64,000 nucleotides of DNA from CBDAQR01 sp965199055 (GTDB lineage Bacteria; Pseudomonadota; Gammaproteobacteria; Pseudomonadales; Halieaceae), in NCBI GenBank assembly GCA_965199055.1, contig CBDAQR010000003.1, positions 2,294,001 through 2,358,000 on the forward strand, in the 5' to 3' direction. How positions within the stretch are numbered: the stretch's first letter is position 1; every line of letters begins with the position of its first letter. The notes below the pieces were generated by a model. The model saw only the letters and a list, made by a program, of their open reading frames with translations. It had not been told where the DNA came from and ran no database searches. The position numbers and the translations under genes were made by a program. Of the stretch, positions 7,126 through 15,777 are shown in pieces.

Positions 7126-9834
7126 CTAGTGCGCCTCGTCCCAATTGGCGCCGACCCCGGCCTCGACCAAAAGGGGTACCGCCAGTTCGGCCGCCGCGGA
7201 CATCTGCTCACAGACACCCTCAGTGATAACTTGCAGCTCATCTTCGGGTACTTCCAGCACCAGCTCATCGTGAACCTGCATAATCATGCGGCTTTCCAGC
7301 TTTTCAGCGCGCAGCCAGGCATCTACACGCAACATCGCGCGCTTGATGATATCGGCGGCACTGCCCTGCATAGGGGCATTAATGGCGGTGCGCTCCGCCG
7401 CCTGCTGGCGCATCTTATTGCGCGCATTGATTTCAGGCAGATACAGGCGCCTGCCAAATAAAGTTTCAACATAGCCCTGCTCATGGGCCAGGGCACGGGT
7501 ATCGTCCATATAGGACTGCACCCCCGGATAGCGCTCAAAATAAAGGTCGATATAGTCCTGCGCCTCGTGGCGGCCTAACTGCAATTGCTTGGCCAGACCG
7601 AAGGCCGACATACCGTAAATAAGCCCGAAGTTGATCGCCTTGGCTTTGCGGCGCTGTTCGTCACTGACGTCTTCCAGCGTTTCCCCGAAAACCTCAGCGG
7701 CGGTAGCGCGGTGCACATCCAGGCCGTCTCTGAATGCGTTGAGCAGGCCCTCATCCGATGACAGGTGGGCCATGATACGCAGCTCAATCTGAGAGTAATC
7801 TGCCGCTACGATGTGGTGGCCCTCTGGCGCGATAAACGCCTGCCGGATACGGCGCCCCTCCGCCGTTCGGATGGGAATGTTTTGCAGGTTAGGGTCTGAC
7901 GAGGAGAGTCTTCCAGTCGCGGCAACCGCCTGATGGTAGGAGGTATGCACCCGGCCGGTGACCGGATTAATCATTTCCGGCAATTTGTCGGTATAGGTCG
8001 ACTTGAGTTTAGACAGGCTGCGATGCTCTAGAATGACTTTCGGCAGCGGATAATCCAGTGCCAGCTCCACCAACACGTCCTCCGCTGTGCTCGGTGCCCC
8101 TTTGGGCGTTTTCTTGATGATTGGCAGCTCGAGTTTTTCGAACAGGATTTCGCCAAGCTGTTTGGGCGAACCGAGATTGAACTCCCCACCCGCCATGTCG
8201 TGCGCTTGTTGCTCCAGCTCGAGTAACCGTTCCCCCAGCTCCTGGCTCTGGGTGTCCAGCATTGTTCGGTCGAGGAGAGCACCGTTGCGCTCAATGCGCG
8301 AGAGAATCGGTACCAGGGGAATCTCTATTTCCTCGAACACACCGCGTAATCCGGGCTCCTGCTCGAGTCGGGGCCAAAGTGCGTGGTGCAAGCGTAAGGT
8401 AATATCAGCATCCTCAGCGGCATAGGGGCCCGCCTGCTCCAGCGGAATCTGGTCGAAGGTCAGCTGCGCCTTGCCCTTACCGGCGATATCCTCGAAGTGG
8501 ATCGTTGTCTTTCCCAGGTATTTGAGCGCCAGGCTATCCATATCGTGCCGGGTCGCTGTTGAGTCGGTGACGTATGACTCCAGCATCGTGTCGAAGACAA
8601 TGCCCCGCATAGCAATGTCATGGTTAGCCAGCACACTGGCATCGTATTTGAGGTTCTGGCCAATCTTGGGCCGATCGGGGTCTTCGAGCAGCGGCTTAAG
8701 TCGGCCAAGTACATCTTCACGCGACAGCTGCTCGGGGGCACCCACGTAGTTGTGCGCGACTGGGACATACGCCGCCCGTCCCGGTTCGACAGCGAAGGAC
8801 ACCCCAACGACCTCTGCCTTCATGTAATCGAGGCTGGTTGTCTCCGTATCGAAGGCAAAAACCGGCGCCGCTTCCAACTCTTTAACCCAGGCCTCAAACG
8901 CAGGGGCATCGGTGACCACCTCGTAGTGAACGTCCTCCTCTTCCTCACTGACAACGGCATCCTCGCCGCTTTGCAGTTCCTCGATCCAGCTGCGAAATTC
9001 GAGCTCCTGAAACCACTCCAGTAGCGCCTCGCGATTGGGCTCGGCATTGGCCAACTTTCCGACCTCTTGCTCCAGCTCGACATCAAGCTTGATGGTGGCC
9101 AGCTCGTAAGACAGGTAGGCGTTCTCTTTTTCAGCCTCCAGCTTCGCGCCCATAGTCTTGGCACCGCGAAAATCCAGCTCCGCTACCTTGTCCAGATTGG
9201 CATAGATATCATCCAGCCCGCCCAGCCCCTGCAACAGGCCCAGCGCTGTTTTTTCGCCCACGCCCGGCACGCCCGGAATGTTGTCGACCTTGTCCCCCAT
9301 CAGCGCCAGGAAGTCGATAATAAGCTCGGGCGGAATACCAAACTTGTCGACGACCCCGGCTCGATCCATCACCGTGTCCGTCATGGTATTGATGAGAGTG
9401 ACGTGATCATTGACCAGCTGGGCCATGTCTTTGTCGCCGGTCGAAACGACGACTTCACGCTTCGCCTCCGTCGCCTGCTGCGCCAGCGTGCCGATCACAT
9501 CGTCGGCCTCTACCCCAGTGACACATAAGTAGGGCAGACCCATCGCCTTGACGATTTCGTGGATCGGTTCGATCTGTTCACGCAGCTCGTCAGGCATGGG
9601 GGGCCGGTTCGCTTTGTATTCAGAATAAATATCGTCGCGAAAAGTTTTTCCCTTGGCGTCAAAAACGGCAACGATGGGTGAGTCTGGGTAGTCCTTCTGC
9701 AGCCGCCGCATCATATTGATAACGCCCTTCACCGCCCCCGTGGCCCGCCCCTTGGAATTGGTGAGCGGTGGTAGCGCATGAAAGGCACGAAAGACATAGG
9801 AAGAGCCATCTACCAGGACTATGGGCGCACTCAT
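7126..9834 (-). CDS. polA: DNA polymerase I
   Basis: 902 residues with all three expected domains. The N-terminal 5'-3' exonuclease/flap domain (about 1-290) carries VFDAKGKTFRDD and GDKDMAQLV. The 3'-5' proofreading domain (about 310-500) has intact acidic motifs FAFDTETTSLD, NLKYDASVL and YAAEDADIT. The family A polymerase domain has motif A DYSQIELRIMAHLS, motif B RRKAKAINFGLIYG and motif C QVHDELVLEV. It fills gaps and removes RNA primers in replication and repair. It lies alone between the SCO gene and the candidate small RNA. Confidence 0.97.
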   Translation of the reverse strand: MSAPIVLVDGSSYVFRAFHALPPLTNSKGRATGAVKGVINMMRRLQKDYPDSPIVAVFDAKGKTFRDDIYSEYKANRPPMPDELREQIEPIHEIVKAMGLPYLCVTGVEADDVIGTLAQQATEAKREVVVSTGDKDMAQLVNDHVTLINTMTDTVMDRAGVVDKFGIPPELIIDFLALMGDKVDNIPGVPGVGEKTALGLLQGLGGLDDIYANLDKVAELDFRGAKTMGAKLEAEKENAYLSYELATIKLDVELEQEVGKLANAEPNREALLEWFQELEFRSWIEELQSGEDAVVSEEEEDVHYEVVTDAPAFEAWVKELEAAPVFAFDTETTSLDYMKAEVVGVSFAVEPGRAAYVPVAHNYVGAPEQLSREDVLGRLKPLLEDPDRPKIGQNLKYDASVLANHDIAMRGIVFDTMLESYVTDSTATRHDMDSLALKYLGKTTIHFEDIAGKGKAQLTFDQIPLEQAGPYAAEDADITLRLHHALWPRLEQEPGLRGVFEEIEIPLVPILSRIERNGALLDRTMLDTQSQELGERLLELEQQAHDMAGGEFNLGSPKQLGEILFEKLELPIIKKTPKGAPSTAEDVLVELALDYPLPKVILEHRSLSKLKSTYTDKLPEMINPVTGRVHTSYHQAVAATGRLSSSDPNLQNIPIRTAEGRRIRQAFIAPEGHHIVAADYSQIELRIMAHLSSDEGLLNAFRDGLDVHRATAAEVFGETLEDVSDEQRRKAKAINFGLIYGMSAFGLAKQLQLGRHEAQDYIDLYFERYPGVQSYMDDTRALAHEQGYVETLFGRRLYLPEINARNKMRQQAAERTAINAPMQGSAADIIKRAMLRVDAWLRAEKLESRMIMQVHDELVLEVPEDELQVITEGVCEQMSAAAELAVPLLVEAGVGANWDEAH

Positions 9835-9906
9835 AGGCAGGACCTTATTTGTGTGGTGTTTCTTATGGGGTGCTTGAGTCTAACAGAGACACCGGGGTGC
9901 TGGGGA

Positions 9907-10587
9907 TCAGTACCGGTCCCAGACTGCGCGGACGCTGCGATAGGTCACTTTGAGTTTGGCGAGATCGAGCGGCGCCTTAAAAAAACCGTGGTAGTCGCCA
10001 TAGGGGTTAATCAATACCACGTTGGCGCTGTGGTCGATGAGGTAGTTCTCCGGATCCTGACCCGCTACTTTACGAAACGGCGTATTGAGCGCGGTGGCAA
10101 ATTGATGGATGTCCATAAATTCGCCGGTGACACCAACAAAATCCGGATCAAAGTAGGGAACATAACTGGCCAACTGCTCTGGGGTATCGCGGGCCGGGTC
10201 TACCGATACCAGCACCACCTGGGTGTCGGCTTCCGGCAGGCCGTCGAGTTTCTCCATTAATTGTGCCAGTTGCGCCATGGTCGTCGGGCAGATATCCGGA
10301 CAAAAGGTAAAGCCGAAAAACACCATGGTCCAGCGCCCCTCCAGCCTCGCCTTGTCAAACACTTGAGCGTTGTGATCGATCAGGGCGAAAGGCGGCAGCG
10401 CTCTGGGTGTCTCGAACATGTAGGCGCCGTTAATCTTCAGCTCGCTATCCGTCATGACACGCGGCTGAGTGATCTTGTTGACGAAGCCCGCAACAACGAT
10501 AGCAATCAGTATGACCAGGCCCAGTACCGTCAGCTTGATATTGCGGTTGGTAGAGGGGGGCAGCGCCGTGCTCGCGGAATCGTTCAT
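9907..10587 (-). CDS. SCO1/SenC family copper chaperone for cytochrome oxidase
   Basis: 226 residues: one N-terminal membrane anchor (about 15-37) and a periplasmic thioredoxin-like domain. The copper-binding CX3C motif is in FTFCPDICPTT (about residue 95), and the distal histidine ligand is in LIDHSANVV (about 190). It delivers copper or reduces cysteines for the CuA site of cytochrome oxidase subunit II. I start it at the ATG at 10587 because that leaves a single base after the cyoE stop (TGACATG). An upstream ATG 12 codons earlier would overlap cyoE. Last gene of the oxidase assembly run. Confidence 0.92.
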   Translation of the reverse strand: MNDSASTALPPSTNRNIKLTVLGLVILIAIVVAGFVNKITQPRVMTDSELKINGAYMFETPRALPPFALIDHNAQVFDKARLEGRWTMVFFGFTFCPDICPTTMAQLAQLMEKLDGLPEADTQVVLVSVDPARDTPEQLASYVPYFDPDFVGVTGEFMDIHQFATALNTPFRKVAGQDPENYLIDHSANVVLINPYGDYHGFFKAPLDLAKLKVTYRSVRAVWDRY

Positions 10588-10588
10588 G

Positions 10589-11485
10589 TCAAACGCCAAC
10601 TTGGGGAAATAGATAGTGATCAACCAGCATCACCAGGAAGAGCGCCATGAGATAGGTGATCGAATACTTGAAGGTGTCCATCGCTGCGCTCTCGTCGCTA
10701 CCCCATAACAGGCGGCCCGCGTGGTAGAGAAAACCACCACCCAGCAAAACGGCACCCGCCAGGTAGAGTGGTCCGCTAAGTCGCGTAGCGAACGGCAGCA
10801 GGGTAATGGCAAACATGATCAGGGTGTAGAGCATCACATGCAACTTGGTGAACGCCACGCCATGGGTCACTGGCAGCATCGGAATATCCACCTTGGCATA
10901 CTCATCGCGGCGAGCAATCGCTAAGGCCCAGAAGTGCGGCGGCGTCCAGGCAAAAATGATAAGCACCAATAACAGCCCGTGGCCGTGAATCTCTCCGGTG
11001 ACCGCTGTCCAGCCCAGCAGCGGCGGCGCCGCACCGGCAAGACCGCCAATAACAATGTTCTGCGGCGTGGCCCGCTTCAGGAACATGGTATAGACCACCG
11101 CGTAGCCAAGCAGCGATGCGAGCGTCAGCCAGGCAGTCACGGCATTAACATGCACCAGCAACAGATACATACCGAGCAGCCCGAGCACCAGCGCAAACAG
11201 CACCGCCTGGGGAGTGCCTATCTTGCCCTGCACAATGGGCCGGTTGCGAGTGCGGGCCATCTCTGTGTCGATGCGCTGATCGACCAGATGATTTACCGCG
11301 GCCGCGGAACCGGCGCACAGCGCAATCCCCAGATTGCCAAATACCAGGGCCTGCCAGGGCACCATACCGGGCACTGCCATGCACATGCCTATTACTGCGG
11401 TAAGCAGCATCAACGCAACAACCCGGGGCTTGGTCAGCTCCAGATAGTCACGCCAGGTGGCTTGCTCCAGCGCCTGTTCCATCAT
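10589..11485 (-). CDS. cyoE: Protohaem IX farnesyltransferase (haem O synthase)
   Basis: 298 residues with about eight to nine membrane segments of the UbiA prenyltransferase superfamily. The first aspartate-rich motif is NHLVDQRIDTEMARTRNRP (about residues 65-83), and a second polar loop is RRDEYAKVDIPMLPV. It attaches a farnesyl group to haem B to give haem O, the precursor of haem A. Its start overlaps the ctaA stop by 4 bases (ATGA), so the two haem A enzymes are translationally coupled. Confidence 0.95.
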   Translation of the reverse strand: MMEQALEQATWRDYLELTKPRVVALMLLTAVIGMCMAVPGMVPWQALVFGNLGIALCAGSAAAVNHLVDQRIDTEMARTRNRPIVQGKIGTPQAVLFALVLGLLGMYLLLVHVNAVTAWLTLASLLGYAVVYTMFLKRATPQNIVIGGLAGAAPPLLGWTAVTGEIHGHGLLLVLIIFAWTPPHFWALAIARRDEYAKVDIPMLPVTHGVAFTKLHVMLYTLIMFAITLLPFATRLSGPLYLAGAVLLGGGFLYHAGRLLWGSDESAAMDTFKYSITYLMALFLVMLVDHYLFPQVGV

Positions 11486-12507
11486 TCGACCTGCGGCGCC
11501 GTGTAAAGGCGGTAATTCAAAGTGACCAGGGTGAGCAACAGGAAAGCACCCACGGCATTGTGTGACACCGTAACAGCCAGCGGAAATTGGAACAGGATGT
11601 TGCCGAGGCCCAAACAGAACTGGACTAGCAAGACACCACCTACCACCTTACCCAGATTCTGTAGCAGCGGAGAATGGGTGCGCAGCAGCGACAATGCCAG
11701 CCATCCCACATACAACAACGTAATGATCGCTCCCACTCGGTGACTCATATGAATAGCGACGCGCGCCTCATTGGTCATCACACCCCCAAGGTAGTTCGGG
11801 CCGATGGATTGGAAGAAGTTAAAGCCATTGGCAAAATCCATCGGCGGTATCCACTGCGACTGACAGGTGGGTAAGTCGGGGCAGGCCACCGCTGCGTAGT
11901 TTGATGTCGTCCAGCCACCCAGTGCGACCTGCACGATCACCACCAGCAAGCCCGCGATCGCTAGCGGCTTAAACCGTTCTACCAAAGCCGCTTCCAGCGG
12001 ATAGTGAACGTTATTGAGTCTCAGAGTCATCAGCCAGAACAGGCTTAAGGTGGTAAAGCCACCGAGCAGATGTGCGGTGACCACCTGAGGCCACAGTTTC
12101 AGAGTGACCGTCCACATGCCAAACATGCCCTGCAGAATCACAAAGCCAAGCAGAAAGACCGGTAGCTTGAACGGCTGCCCCTCACCGCGATGTCGCCAGG
12201 CGAGGCCAACCAGCCCAATGGAAATGATGCCGAGTCCCGTTGCGAGGTATCGATGCACCATTTCCGGCCAGGTCTTGTCCAGTTCAACGGGCGCATCCGG
12301 AAAGGCAGCATTCGCCGTGGCAATCTCTTCACTGTCATTGGGCCAGAGGATATGTCCATAGCACCCCGGCCAATCCGGACAACCCAAGCCCGCATCTACC
12401 AGGCGCGTGAAGGCGCCCAAAACGATGACGGAGACGGCGAACACCGTGCCGAATAGCGCCAGCTTGAAGGAGGGTTTGCGTTTGTCGGGATCGTTAAACT
12501 TAAACAT
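11482..12507 (-). CDS. ctaA: Haem A synthase (COX15/CtaA family)
   Basis: 341 residues with about eight transmembrane segments in two four-helix halves. Haem-ligand histidines are visible in EMVHRYLAT, TAHLLGG, HMSHRVGA and VSHNAVGA. GAFTRLVDAGLGCPDWPGCYG at the N-terminus is a family signature. It oxidises the C8 methyl of haem O to a formyl group to give haem A for the aa3 oxidase. A two-base gap separates it from the hypothetical gene upstream. Confidence 0.95.
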   Translation of the reverse strand: MFKFNDPDKRKPSFKLALFGTVFAVSVIVLGAFTRLVDAGLGCPDWPGCYGHILWPNDSEEIATANAAFPDAPVELDKTWPEMVHRYLATGLGIISIGLVGLAWRHRGEGQPFKLPVFLLGFVILQGMFGMWTVTLKLWPQVVTAHLLGGFTTLSLFWLMTLRLNNVHYPLEAALVERFKPLAIAGLLVVIVQVALGGWTTSNYAAVACPDLPTCQSQWIPPMDFANGFNFFQSIGPNYLGGVMTNEARVAIHMSHRVGAIITLLYVGWLALSLLRTHSPLLQNLGKVVGGVLLVQFCLGLGNILFQFPLAVTVSHNAVGAFLLLTLVTLNYRLYTAPQVE

Positions 12508-12509
12508 CT

Positions 12510-13121
12510 TCAGTTACTGTTTTTAAGCAGAAATTTCAGGTCTGCCATGATGTCCTTGCCATCGGCACCCCCTCGGTAGGCTAAAATCACCCACCCGTAG
12601 GGATCTGCGACGAAATAGGCCGGCGCCTGGCCCTCAATGACAGGGCTGGACGTACGCTCCCGCAGCGAGGACGCGGAAGTATACAGTAGATTGAGTTCTG
12701 GGTACTCCCCAGCCAGCGCAGCAGCAGACGCCTGTGCAGCCTGCGTATCGGACACCAGCAGAACGCGCTCAATGCGCCCCTGATACTTACCCATCGCGGT
12801 ATGGATCTGACGAATATAGTGCAACAACTCCTGACAGCCACTGTCACAAGCGTCGGGCAGCGGTATCAAAATTCTCCACAAGGGCTCGTCGCTGGCGGTG
12901 GGATTGAAGGCCTCTCCCGCGCGATCGGTGGCTGCCAGCACTTCAAGATTAAAGGCCGGTTCAACCAGACTGCCCTGATTCGCCGTGCCCAGCATATCCA
13001 CCAAGTTTAACTTGCCGCTGGCAACGTAAAACCAGAGCCAGGTCGATGCCAGAATGATGATGATCGGGATACCCCCAATCAACAACAGTGTCATACGACC
13101 ATTACCCGCGGGATTACTCAT
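12510..13121 (-). CDS. Membrane-anchored thioredoxin-like protein of the cox cluster, uncharacterised
   Basis: 203 residues with one N-terminal membrane anchor (about 9-32) and a periplasmic domain. The domain contains a CDSGC (CX3C) motif near residue 90, followed by a helix and strand (RIERVLLVSDT) that line up by eye with the SCO motif CPDIC and its QVVLVSVD strand. The C-terminal part (AYFVADPYGWVILAYRGG) aligns with the SCO region that normally holds the copper-binding histidine, but no equivalent histidine is seen. It sits between SURF1 (ATGA overlap) and ctaA, so a redox role in oxidase assembly is likely but unproven. A gene in the same place exists in Pseudomonas as a hypothetical. 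Confidence 0.75.
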   Translation of the reverse strand: MSNPAGNGRMTLLLIGGIPIIIILASTWLWFYVASGKLNLVDMLGTANQGSLVEPAFNLEVLAATDRAGEAFNPTASDEPLWRILIPLPDACDSGCQELLHYIRQIHTAMGKYQGRIERVLLVSDTQAAQASAAALAGEYPELNLLYTSASSLRERTSSPVIEGQAPAYFVADPYGWVILAYRGGADGKDIMADLKFLLKNSN

Positions 13122-13873
13122 ACTTGCTCCTTTCGTTCACGCCACCAGGTCATCAGGTTGGTGCTGCGCCACAGGTACAACAGCAGCAGGGCCAGCGCCA
13201 TGCTAAACCACTGCACGGCATAGCCTGTATGCTTTTCCGGGCTCACATTGATCAGCGGCCAATCCGTCACCAGCGCACTCTCATTGGCGCCGTCCAGACG
13301 CACTGTGAAGGGATATACGGCTTCGCCCATCGCGCGGCTCATGGCTGCATTATCCAATGCCTGCAGCACGCGCGGCCATGCCTCACCACTCATCGCCTCG
13401 CCCAGGATATACGCCTCGCCGGGTGGGACATAAATACTACCCTGCAGCACCTGTGAACCGCCCGGGGTATCGAAGGTGGGCAATTGCCGCCGCGCCGGAT
13501 CGCCTGCCAACCAGCCACGATTCACCGCCACCAGTACACCGCTCTGGTCGCGAAACATGGCTATCAATTCCAGACCATATTTCCCTTGCTGCATGCGGTT
13601 ATCGAGCAAGAATTGTCGACCGGGGAGATAGCTGCCCCGCAGCGTAACCGGTTGGTAAGCCAGTTCCGATGCCGACGCCGGCAGTTGCGCCAGCTCCAAT
13701 GCTGCGCTGCTAGCACGCTGCTCCCAGGTCTGCGCTATGACGACTTTCTCCTCCGCACGTCCCAGCTGCCACATGCCCAAACCGACAAACAGCGGCAGGA
13801 AAACCGCAACAAAAAGCGTTGTACGCCAGTCGCCCTGCCATTGCAGCTTGGTTTGATTTACTGATGTGTCCAT
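13118..13873 (-). CDS. SURF1 family cytochrome oxidase assembly protein
   Basis: 251 residues with the SURF1 pattern of two transmembrane helices flanking a periplasmic domain: TLFVAVFLPLFVGLGMWQLGRAEEK near the N-terminus and VQWFSMALALLLLYLW near the C-terminus. Conserved SURF1 pieces include LLDNRMQQGKYG, VAVNRGWLAGD and GYAVQWF. The family helps place haem A into subunit I. First gene of the run SURF1-hypothetical-ctaA-cyoE-sco. Only 39 bases separate it from the divergent DUF2909 gene. Confidence 0.92.
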   Translation of the reverse strand: MDTSVNQTKLQWQGDWRTTLFVAVFLPLFVGLGMWQLGRAEEKVVIAQTWEQRASSAALELAQLPASASELAYQPVTLRGSYLPGRQFLLDNRMQQGKYGLELIAMFRDQSGVLVAVNRGWLAGDPARRQLPTFDTPGGSQVLQGSIYVPPGEAYILGEAMSGEAWPRVLQALDNAAMSRAMGEAVYPFTVRLDGANESALVTDWPLINVSPEKHTGYAVQWFSMALALLLLYLWRSTNLMTWWRERKEQV

Positions 13874-13912
13874 GGAGGTTCGCTATACTGGCTCTCCGCT
13901 CTGGAGAACCGC

Positions 13913-14215
13913 ATGTTTTTAAAGTTCCTGATTGTAGTCCTGTTGCTCTCGCTAATTTTTAGCCTGGGAGCCGGCTTCTATTACCTGATGATCGACCAGG
14001 GTGACCCCCATAAGCGTCGTTTGGTCACCTCGCTGGGGGTCCGAGTCTCCCTCGCTGTCAGCCTCATGGTCGTTGTGGTCTATGGTGTCGCCAGCGGTCG
14101 CCTAACGTCTCAGGCGCCCTGGGAACAAGGGCGCTTCAGCGCAGAAAAGCAAACCCCAGAGACAACAACGGCGACACCCGCTGAGCAACCGGCGCCGCCG
14201 TTAAGAAACCCCTGA
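13913..14215 (+). CDS. Small twin-transmembrane protein (DUF2909-like)
   Basis: 100 residues with two membrane helices (about 3-26 and 43-62) joined by a short polar loop (DQGDPHKRRLVTSLGVR), then a proline- and threonine-rich tail. This resembles the DUF2909 twin-transmembrane family commonly found in cox clusters. It is the only rightward gene in this leftward oxidase region. It lies between SURF1 and subunit III and converges on subunit III with four bases between stop codons. Function unknown; an assembly or small-subunit role is a guess from position. Confidence 0.75.
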   Translation: MFLKFLIVVLLLSLIFSLGAGFYYLMIDQGDPHKRRLVTSLGVRVSLAVSLMVVVVYGVASGRLTSQAPWEQGRFSAEKQTPETTTATPAEQPAPPLRNP

Positions 14216-14216
14216 G

Positions 14217-14235
14217 CGTTTACAAAATGTAAACG
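14217..14235. terminator. Palindromic hairpin over converging stop codons
   Basis: CGTTTAC (14217-14223), loop AAAAT and GTAAACG (14229-14235) form a perfect 7-bp stem spanning the ends of the DUF2909 and subunit III genes. There is no U tract, so termination activity is uncertain. Confidence 0.35.
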
Positions 14236-15191
14236 AACAGGAACAGACCCACCCAGACCACGTCTACGAAGTGCCAGTACCAGCTGGATGCTTCAAAGCC
14301 GAAATGATCATCCGCGGTAAAGTGGCCGCCGCGAATTGAGCGCAGCCACTGGACCAACAACATCGTCATACCCATGGCCACATGGAAGCCGTGGAAACCT
14401 GTGAGCATGAAAAAGGTGGACCCATAGATTCCTGAATCCAGGGTCAGGCCGAAGTGCGCGTAGGCTTCGTAGTACTCGTAGTACTGCACGCCCAGGAAGA
14501 TCGTGGCCAGTGCAACGGTGATGCCGAGCCACAGGTTGAACTTGGCGCGGTCGCCCGCCAGCAGACCCAGGTGTGCGATGTGCACCGTCACTGAAGAGGA
14601 CAGCAGGATGATCGTATTCCACAGCGGCAGCCACTTGTACCAGGCACTGACTTCACTGAAGGCCATGGTGGTCTCGGGGCTGGTGAAGCTTCCATTGTTG
14701 GCGATCGGCTGAGCGCCCGCACCACCCACTGCTTCTTGCGGAGTCACTGAAGCAGGCCAGTTGAACTCAAAACCGGGCCACAATAAATGATTCATTGCTC
14801 CCGCTTCGCCCTCGCCCGCAAGCCAGGGTCCGACCAGCACACGTACGTAAAAGAGTGCGCCGAAGAAGGCGAAGAAAAACATCACCTCCGAAAAAATGAA
14901 CCAAAACATGCCGATGACATAGGATTGCTTCAGCTGGGCCGAATTCATGCCCGCCAGGTTCTCTTTGATCGTGGCGCGGAACCAGACGAACAAGGTTGCA
15001 ACAAACCAGAACAGACCAACGGTAAAAATGGTCCATGAATTGGTTGGTGTGCCATCGCCGAACGTCATGTCGTTGAGGACGCTGGCAGCCCCGAAAATAC
15101 TCAGGACCAAACCGACTGTGGCACTGAGTGCCAGTCCGCTGCTCTCTGGTACGTAATATTCTTCGTGAGTGGCGTTGTCTTGCGTTGCCAT
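14220..15191 (-). CDS. ctaE: Cytochrome c oxidase subunit III
   Basis: 323 residues, seven transmembrane segments. It has the family patterns WTIFTVGLFWFVATLFVWFR, MFWFIFSEVMFFFAFFGALF (with the conserved glutamate) and FFMLTGFHGFHVAMG, ending in SSWYWHFVDVVWVGLFLFVYIL. It stabilises subunit I of the haem-copper oxidase in the inner membrane. The loop at about 115-175 is longer than in mitochondrial homologues, as is common in gammaproteobacteria. Downstream of ctaG in the operon. Confidence 0.95.
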   Translation of the reverse strand: MATQDNATHEEYYVPESSGLALSATVGLVLSIFGAASVLNDMTFGDGTPTNSWTIFTVGLFWFVATLFVWFRATIKENLAGMNSAQLKQSYVIGMFWFIFSEVMFFFAFFGALFYVRVLVGPWLAGEGEAGAMNHLLWPGFEFNWPASVTPQEAVGGAGAQPIANNGSFTSPETTMAFSEVSAWYKWLPLWNTIILLSSSVTVHIAHLGLLAGDRAKFNLWLGITVALATIFLGVQYYEYYEAYAHFGLTLDSGIYGSTFFMLTGFHGFHVAMGMTMLLVQWLRSIRGGHFTADDHFGFEASSWYWHFVDVVWVGLFLFVYIL

Positions 15192-15204
15192 CTTTTATTC
15201 TCCG

Positions 15205-15765
15205 TTAGCGGGACGCTACCGCGCCCTTCACCATTTCAGTTACATCAAAAATCGTATACGACAGTGTGATCGTGCGAATGTCTTTCGGCAGATCCTGATC
15301 CACTATGAACTGCAGCGGCATTTCCGCCGTGCTGTTCCCCTCTAATGGCTGATGGTTGAAGCAGAAACACTCTGTCTTGTGGAAATACTCGGCAGCCCTG
15401 GAGGGCGATACACTAGGAATGGCCTGGGCAATCATCGCCTGGGGCAATGGGTTCTCGGCGTGAAACACCGTGTCATTCACTGCCCCAGGATGAACCTTCA
15501 TCATTGTGGTGTCCGGACCAAATCCCCAGGGCATGCCCTCTGCGTTGGTGGCCACAAACTGGACGGTCACCATGCGGCTCCCATCCACTTGAATCTGTGC
15601 CGCCTCGTAACGCACATCGCTGGTCTTGCCGTTAATGCCCAATGCATCGCACAGCGCATCGTACATCGGCACCATGACGAAGGGCACAAAGGCAGCCATC
15701 GATACCGTTAGCACAACCATCTTTGCCACAGTATCGAGAACAGGGTTGCCTTTGACCAAGCGCAT
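15205..15765 (-). CDS. ctaG: Cytochrome c oxidase assembly protein CtaG/Cox11
   Basis: 186 residues: one N-terminal membrane anchor (about 10-35) and a periplasmic immunoglobulin-like domain. The copper-binding CFCF motif is in KTECFCFNHQPL (about residue 130), followed by the conserved MPLQFIVDQDLP. It inserts copper into the CuB site of subunit I. It lies 12 bases after ctaD and 13 before ctaE, in the standard order. Confidence 0.95.
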   Translation of the reverse strand: MRLVKGNPVLDTVAKMVVLTVSMAAFVPFVMVPMYDALCDALGINGKTSDVRYEAAQIQVDGSRMVTVQFVATNAEGMPWGFGPDTTMMKVHPGAVNDTVFHAENPLPQAMIAQAIPSVSPSRAAEYFHKTECFCFNHQPLEGNSTAEMPLQFIVDQDLPKDIRTITLSYTIFDVTEMVKGAVASR

Positions 15766-15777
15766 CTGTAGTGACTC

